This document shows, in pieces, positions 60,653 through 64,000 of a stretch of DNA of 64,000 bases. Positions within the stretch are counted from its first letter, which is position 1, and the number at the start of each line of letters is the position of its first letter. Source of the DNA: BOG-908 sp965199235 (GTDB taxonomy: Bacteria > Pseudomonadota > Alphaproteobacteria > Acetobacterales > Acetobacteraceae); assembly GCA_965199235.1 (NCBI GenBank), contig CBDAQU010000002.1, positions 868,001 to 932,000 on the forward strand. The letters are read 5' to 3'. A program made the position numbers and the translations under genes. The notes below the pieces were generated by a model. The model was not told the DNA's origin and searched no databases. It was given only the letters and a program-made list of their open reading frames with translations.

Positions 60653-60788
60653 CCATGCTACGGTTCTTGCTACAACTTAACCCCGGACGTAAGCGAACGC
60701 AACCGGATGCTGGCGAACAGGCTGCAGAACCTTCCTGTTGAAAGCAGAAGATTTTTTCGTCCGCGAATGTTCATGATTGTTCGTTGTG

Positions 60789-60808
60789 AGTCCTACTTCG
60801 GGAGCCAT
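60789..60808 (+). repeat. attR, right attachment repeat
   Basis: Exact copy of the 20 bases at the tRNA-Asn 3' end (41969-41988), with no tRNA around it. It separates the integrase side from phnM and marks the right end of the element. Confidence 0.92.
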
Positions 60809-60861
60809 TCCTCGCCTCCGACTGCCATAGGCGGGTGTCTCCACGGCCGAGCGGGAAATCG

Positions 60862-61989
60862 ATGCAGCTGGTTCTGACCAACGCCAGGGTGGTCCTGCCG
60901 GATGGCCCTGTCTACGCGACCGTGATGGTGGAAGATGGGCATATCGCCGACGTGCAGCCAGGCCGCGCAAGCCAGGCCGGCGCCTGCGACCTGGACGGCG
61001 ACTTCCTGCTGCCGGGTCTGGTGGACCTGCACACCGACAACCTGGAGCGTCAGGTGCATCCCCGGCAGAACGCCCGTTGGCCGAGCCGGGCAGCCTTGGT
61101 GGCGCATGACGCCCAATGCGTCGTCGCCGGCGTAACAACGGTCTTCGACGCACTCTGCGCCGGGAACGCCGGTTTCGACGACGACAGGCCGCGAACGTGC
61201 GCGGAAGGCGTCGCTGACCTCGGCGCGCTGATGCCGACCGGCTTGCTGCGGGCCGCGCATTTCCTGCACCTTCGCTGCGAGCTGCCGGCCGAAGGCATGC
61301 TGGAGCAGGTCGATGGTCTTCTCGGCCACCGGCTCCTGCGCATGGCGAGCTTGATGGACCACACGCCGGGCATCGGACAGTTCAGCGACTTGGACCGCTA
61401 CCGCGCCATGCGCCAGAGCGACGGCGAGGCGCCCGCCCATGTCGAGCGCCGGATACAGGAGCTGCAGGCGCAACGCTCCGTGCTGCGCGCGCCGAACAGG
61501 CGGGGTGTGCTGGACCGCTTTGCCGGCAGCCCGGTGACGCTGGCGAGCCACGATGACGCGACTGCCGAGGACGTAGCGGAGAACGCCGCAGGCGGCATCA
61601 CCGTGAGCGAGTTCCCCGTGACGATCGAGGCCGCTCATGCCGCACGCCACGCCGGGATGGGCGTGGTCGCCGGTGCGCCAAACCTCGTGCGCGGCGGTTC
61701 GCATAGCGGCAACGTGTCCGTCGCGTCGCTTCTGCAAGGCGGGCTGATAGACGCGCTGGCGTCCGACTACGTGCCGGTCAGCATGATGCATGCGGCGTTC
61801 ATTGCCGCCGAGACGTATGGGTTGGCGCGCGCTGTCGACCTGGTTTCTGCCGCGCCGGCGCGCATGGCGGGCTTGACCGACCGCGGCAGCATCGCAGTCG
61901 GGCTGCGCGCCGACCTGGTCAGGGTCAGGCTGCTTGGCGCGCTACCGATCGTCAGGGAGGTCTGGGTGCTCGGCGCACGGGCGGCCTGA
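60862..61989 (+). CDS. phnM: RPnTP diphosphohydrolase PhnM
   Basis: A 375-residue metal-dependent amidohydrolase-fold protein that removes diphosphate from alpha-D-ribose 1-methylphosphonate 5-triphosphate in phosphonate breakdown. It has the metal-binding LPGLVDLHTDNLERQVHPR, HDDATAEDVAENAAGG, SEFPVTIEAA and LASDYVPVSMMHAA. Start ATG 60862 is preferred; GTG 60835 is possible. A DUF1045 gene overlaps its stop. The C-P lyase core (phnGHIJKL) is not in the window. Confidence 0.92.
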   Translation: MQLVLTNARVVLPDGPVYATVMVEDGHIADVQPGRASQAGACDLDGDFLLPGLVDLHTDNLERQVHPRQNARWPSRAALVAHDAQCVVAGVTTVFDALCAGNAGFDDDRPRTCAEGVADLGALMPTGLLRAAHFLHLRCELPAEGMLEQVDGLLGHRLLRMASLMDHTPGIGQFSDLDRYRAMRQSDGEAPAHVERRIQELQAQRSVLRAPNRRGVLDRFAGSPVTLASHDDATAEDVAENAAGGITVSEFPVTIEAAHAARHAGMGVVAGAPNLVRGGSHSGNVSVASLLQGGLIDALASDYVPVSMMHAAFIAAETYGLARAVDLVSAAPARMAGLTDRGSIAVGLRADLVRVRLLGALPIVREVWVLGARAA

Positions 61990-62675
61990 TGCAGGCGCCC
62001 GCCTCCCGCGTCGCCCTTTACTGGAGTCCTGAACGCCACGACCCGCTCTGGGATGCGGGCAATGCCTGGCTGGGACGCGACCCCGAACTGGGCGTGTGCG
62101 TGCCGCAGCCAGAGCTGCCCGGGATGGCCGAGATCACATCGGCCCCTAGGCTTTATGGCTTTCACGCCACATTGCGGCCGCCGATGCGCCTGGCGACCGG
62201 CTGGGAAGATTTCATCAGCGCGGCCGAGGGTATCGCCGCCCACACTGCCGATTTTGCGATGCCAAGGCTGGAGGTCACTGTCCTCGACGGGTTTCTGGCG
62301 CTGTGCATGGCGGCGGCCTGCCCTGAGCTGCATGATCTCGCCGACCGATGCGTCCTGGCGAGCGATCCGCATCGGATGCGTCCAGACGCGGCGGAAATCG
62401 CCAGGCGGCGGGCGACCGGCCTGCCGCCGCACGAGGATGCCCTGCTGCTTCGCTGGGGTTACCCGTATGTCATGGAGCGCTGGCGGTTTCACATGACGCT
62501 CAGCCGGCGCCTCAGCAATGCCGAGCTGGCGATTGTCCGCCCGGCCGCAGACGCGCATTTCGCGCCTGCTTTGTCGTGTTCGAGGCGGGCTGGTCAGATC
62601 GCTGTTTTCACCCAGGCTGCGTCGGGCGGTGCGCCATCGCCGTTCCTTATCGGTGAAAGGCTGCCTCTCGGGTAG
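61989..62675 (+). CDS. DUF1045 family phosphonate-associated protein
   Basis: A 228-residue protein with two HxT-type motifs, LYGFHATLRPPM and WRFHMTLSRRLS, which mark the 2H phosphoesterase-like fold. DUF1045 genes usually sit in phosphonate operons, as here, overlapping the phnM stop (TGATG). It may act on cyclic phosphate intermediates, like the cyclic-phosphate step of C-P lyase pathways. That is inference. Confidence 0.85.
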   Translation: MQAPASRVALYWSPERHDPLWDAGNAWLGRDPELGVCVPQPELPGMAEITSAPRLYGFHATLRPPMRLATGWEDFISAAEGIAAHTADFAMPRLEVTVLDGFLALCMAAACPELHDLADRCVLASDPHRMRPDAAEIARRRATGLPPHEDALLLRWGYPYVMERWRFHMTLSRRLSNAELAIVRPAADAHFAPALSCSRRAGQIAVFTQAASGGAPSPFLIGERLPLG

Positions 62676-62766
62676 CCCGCCGAGCATCGCCGAAGCTCCC
62701 ACCCGCGCATGTCGCGCAATTCACGCCGCACACCAGATAGGTGTGGACGGTGGTGGGGACGACTGA

Positions 62767-63993
62767 GTGACTCCTGATTTCGACGTTGTCGTTGCTGGGG
62801 CGGGACCTGTGGGCCTGGCCTTTGCCGCATCCATGGCGGGGGCCGGGCTGCGGATCGCCTTGGTGGATCCGCAACCCGAGGAGGCCCTTGCCGACCCGGC
62901 CGATGACGGGCGTGAGATCGCGTTGACGGACCGTTCTGTAGCGACGCTCACCAAATTGGGCGCCTGGGCCCTGGTGCCGGCCTGTGACGTTGCGCCGTTG
63001 CGCCGAATGCAGGTGTTGAACGGGCCGTCACACTACGCGATGCAGTTCGGCGAGGACGGGGCCGGCGCCGTTGGCCGGTTCGCCCCCAACCACCAGCTGC
63101 GCCGCGCGCTCCACAGCGTGGTGGTGGGCCAGCCGGACACGCGCATCGTTGCCGGCTGTTCGGTGACCTCGATGGATTTGGAAAACGGATGTGCCGTGGC
63201 CAGGCTGTCGACCGGCCGAAGCTTGCGTGCGCGGCTGATCGTGGCTGCCGACACCCGGCGTTCGACGCTGCGGCAGCAGCAGAACATTCCCGCAACCGTG
63301 CACGACTATCGGCAACGCATGCTTGTTTGCCCGATGGCTCATCCCGTACCGCATGCAGAGACGGCGACTGCCTGGTTCGAGTACGGGCGCACGTTGGTGA
63401 CCTTGCCGTTGAACGGTGGCCGGTCGTCTGCCGTCATGACCGTGACCGAGTCCGACTCGGTGGGGCTTGTGGGCATGAACGACGACGCCTTCGGCGAGGA
63501 GCTCACGCGCCGCTACCATGGACGGTTGGGGGCAATGCGGCCGGTTGGCAGGCGCCACGCAGTCCCCGTGGTGACGGCCTATGCGCACCGATTTGTCGGC
63601 AGGCGTTTTGCGCTGCTGGGGGATGCAGCCGTTGGCATGCACCCGACCACGGCGCACGGGTTCAATTTCGGCCTCCTCGGCCAGGACGCGTTGGCCCGTG
63701 CGCTGCGTCGGGCGGTGTCGGCTGGCCGGGACGTCGCCGACCAGGTTGCGTTGCAGCGTTACGAAACGGCCCATCGTGGCGAGACCAGGCTATTCTTCCT
63801 CGGGGCCGAGGCGATCATGCGCCTCTACGCTGCGGGTGAGAGCCTGCCGGCCAAGTTGTTGCGCAACGGCGCCTTGCGGGTGGGCAACCTGCCGATGTTT
63901 CGCCAGGCGCTGACTGCCCGCATGCGCGATCCTGACCGAGGAGGAACGCCGGGCGCCTCTGCCACACGCACCGCCTTCGAGAATGCGGAGTGA
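62767..63993 (+). CDS. UbiH/UbiF/UbiM-family FAD-dependent hydroxylase
   Basis: A 408-residue flavin monooxygenase from GTG 62767. The FAD motif is FDVVVAGAGPVGLAFAASMA, and RFALLGDAAVGMHPTTAHGF with NFGLLGQDALARAL is the second FAD/ring-hydroxylase motif. Members hydroxylate the ubiquinone ring in the inner membrane. The sequence HPTTAHGFNFGL and the length fit UbiM-type broad enzymes of alphaproteobacteria, but the exact position on the ring cannot be read. The gene is complete. Confidence 0.9.
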   Translation: MTPDFDVVVAGAGPVGLAFAASMAGAGLRIALVDPQPEEALADPADDGREIALTDRSVATLTKLGAWALVPACDVAPLRRMQVLNGPSHYAMQFGEDGAGAVGRFAPNHQLRRALHSVVVGQPDTRIVAGCSVTSMDLENGCAVARLSTGRSLRARLIVAADTRRSTLRQQQNIPATVHDYRQRMLVCPMAHPVPHAETATAWFEYGRTLVTLPLNGGRSSAVMTVTESDSVGLVGMNDDAFGEELTRRYHGRLGAMRPVGRRHAVPVVTAYAHRFVGRRFALLGDAAVGMHPTTAHGFNFGLLGQDALARALRRAVSAGRDVADQVALQRYETAHRGETRLFFLGAEAIMRLYAAGESLPAKLLRNGALRVGNLPMFRQALTARMRDPDRGGTPGASATRTAFENAE

Positions 63994-64000
63994 CCGCTCT

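Larger units (their letters stand above)
41969..60808. mobile_element. Integrated element (defective prophage / satellite-like) in tRNA-Asn
   Basis: Bounded by exact 20-base repeats of the tRNA-Asn 3' end, about 18.8 kb long. A tyrosine integrase lies beside the right repeat, then leftwards small genes, a HTH gene, a RepA-like ATPase with iteron-like repeats, a possible small terminase, a Mu-like tail module, a lysozyme and a low-GC cassette. Most phage-type genes run right to left. Large terminase, portal, capsid, protease, tail tube and sheath genes were not found, and two tail genes are disrupted. It probably cannot make particles alone. Confidence 0.88.

Overview
The window is about 64 kb of GC-rich DNA from an alphaproteobacterium. 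Gene pairs such as hsp20–DUF1150, trxB next to an Lrp regulator, truA–fmt–def, an MbfA iron exporter, a sorbosone-dehydrogenase-like enzyme and small secreted proteins rich in Tyr/His/Trp or Pro suggest Rhodospirillales, probably Acetobacteraceae. That placement is inferred from gene content; no rRNA gene is present.

Layout. (1) 1-20090 is mostly core genome: the end of gcvP, a decayed secreted-protein gene, an AIM24-like protein, a MAPEG protein, a cis-prenyltransferase, a selenocysteine tRNA, the truA-fmt-def operon, a TPR protein, the argH-lptM-hydrolase operon diverging from a TlpA-like thioredoxin, hsp20 with DUF1150, a TetR regulator, purH, mbfA, nnrU, further TPR and lipoprotein genes, and ispH. 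(2) 20094-28329 is an unusual locus. It holds a 1210-residue tubulin/FtsZ-like protein (GGTGSG motif, C-terminal GYF_2-like domain), a vWA-like periplasmic or membrane protein, a three-TM membrane protein and two zinc-ribbon proteins. A 15-bp tandem repeat lies in the divergent control region. This is the best candidate for a little-described system. (3) 28409-36522 holds a membrane-anchored sorbosone-dehydrogenase-like enzyme, then a surface-modification cluster of two sulfotransferase-like proteins and a 1116-residue glycosyltransferase with two catalytic domains. (4) 36589-41988 holds a LysR regulator, trxB, an Lrp regulator, bioB-bioA, tRNA-Leu(CAA) and tRNA-Asn(GUU).

(5) 41969-60808 is an integrated element of about 18.8 kb. 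It sits in the 3' end of tRNA-Asn and is bounded by an exact 20-bp direct repeat, with a tyrosine integrase beside the right repeat. It carries a replication module (a RepA-like ATPase with seven copies of ACCGCCGCA and palindromes) and part of a Mu-like tail module: a tail chaperone with a clear -1 frameshift signal, a tape measure and a gpP-like baseplate protein. It also has a possible small terminase subunit, a lysozyme, many small unknown genes and a low-GC three-gene cassette. Large terminase, portal, capsid, sheath and tube genes were not seen. The tape-measure gene has a frameshift and the gpP gene an amber codon, so the phage part looks defective or satellite-like. (6) 60862-63993 returns to the chromosome with phnM, a DUF1045 gene and a UbiH/UbiM-type hydroxylase.

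How the genes fit together: truA, fmt, def and the tRNAs serve translation, and gcvP, argH, purH, bioAB, ispH and the Ubi hydroxylase are biosynthetic. trxB, the TlpA-like protein and MbfA handle redox and iron. The sulfotransferase/glycosyltransferase cluster probably decorates an exported glycan. The tubulin-like locus looks like an envelope-associated machine of unknown task.
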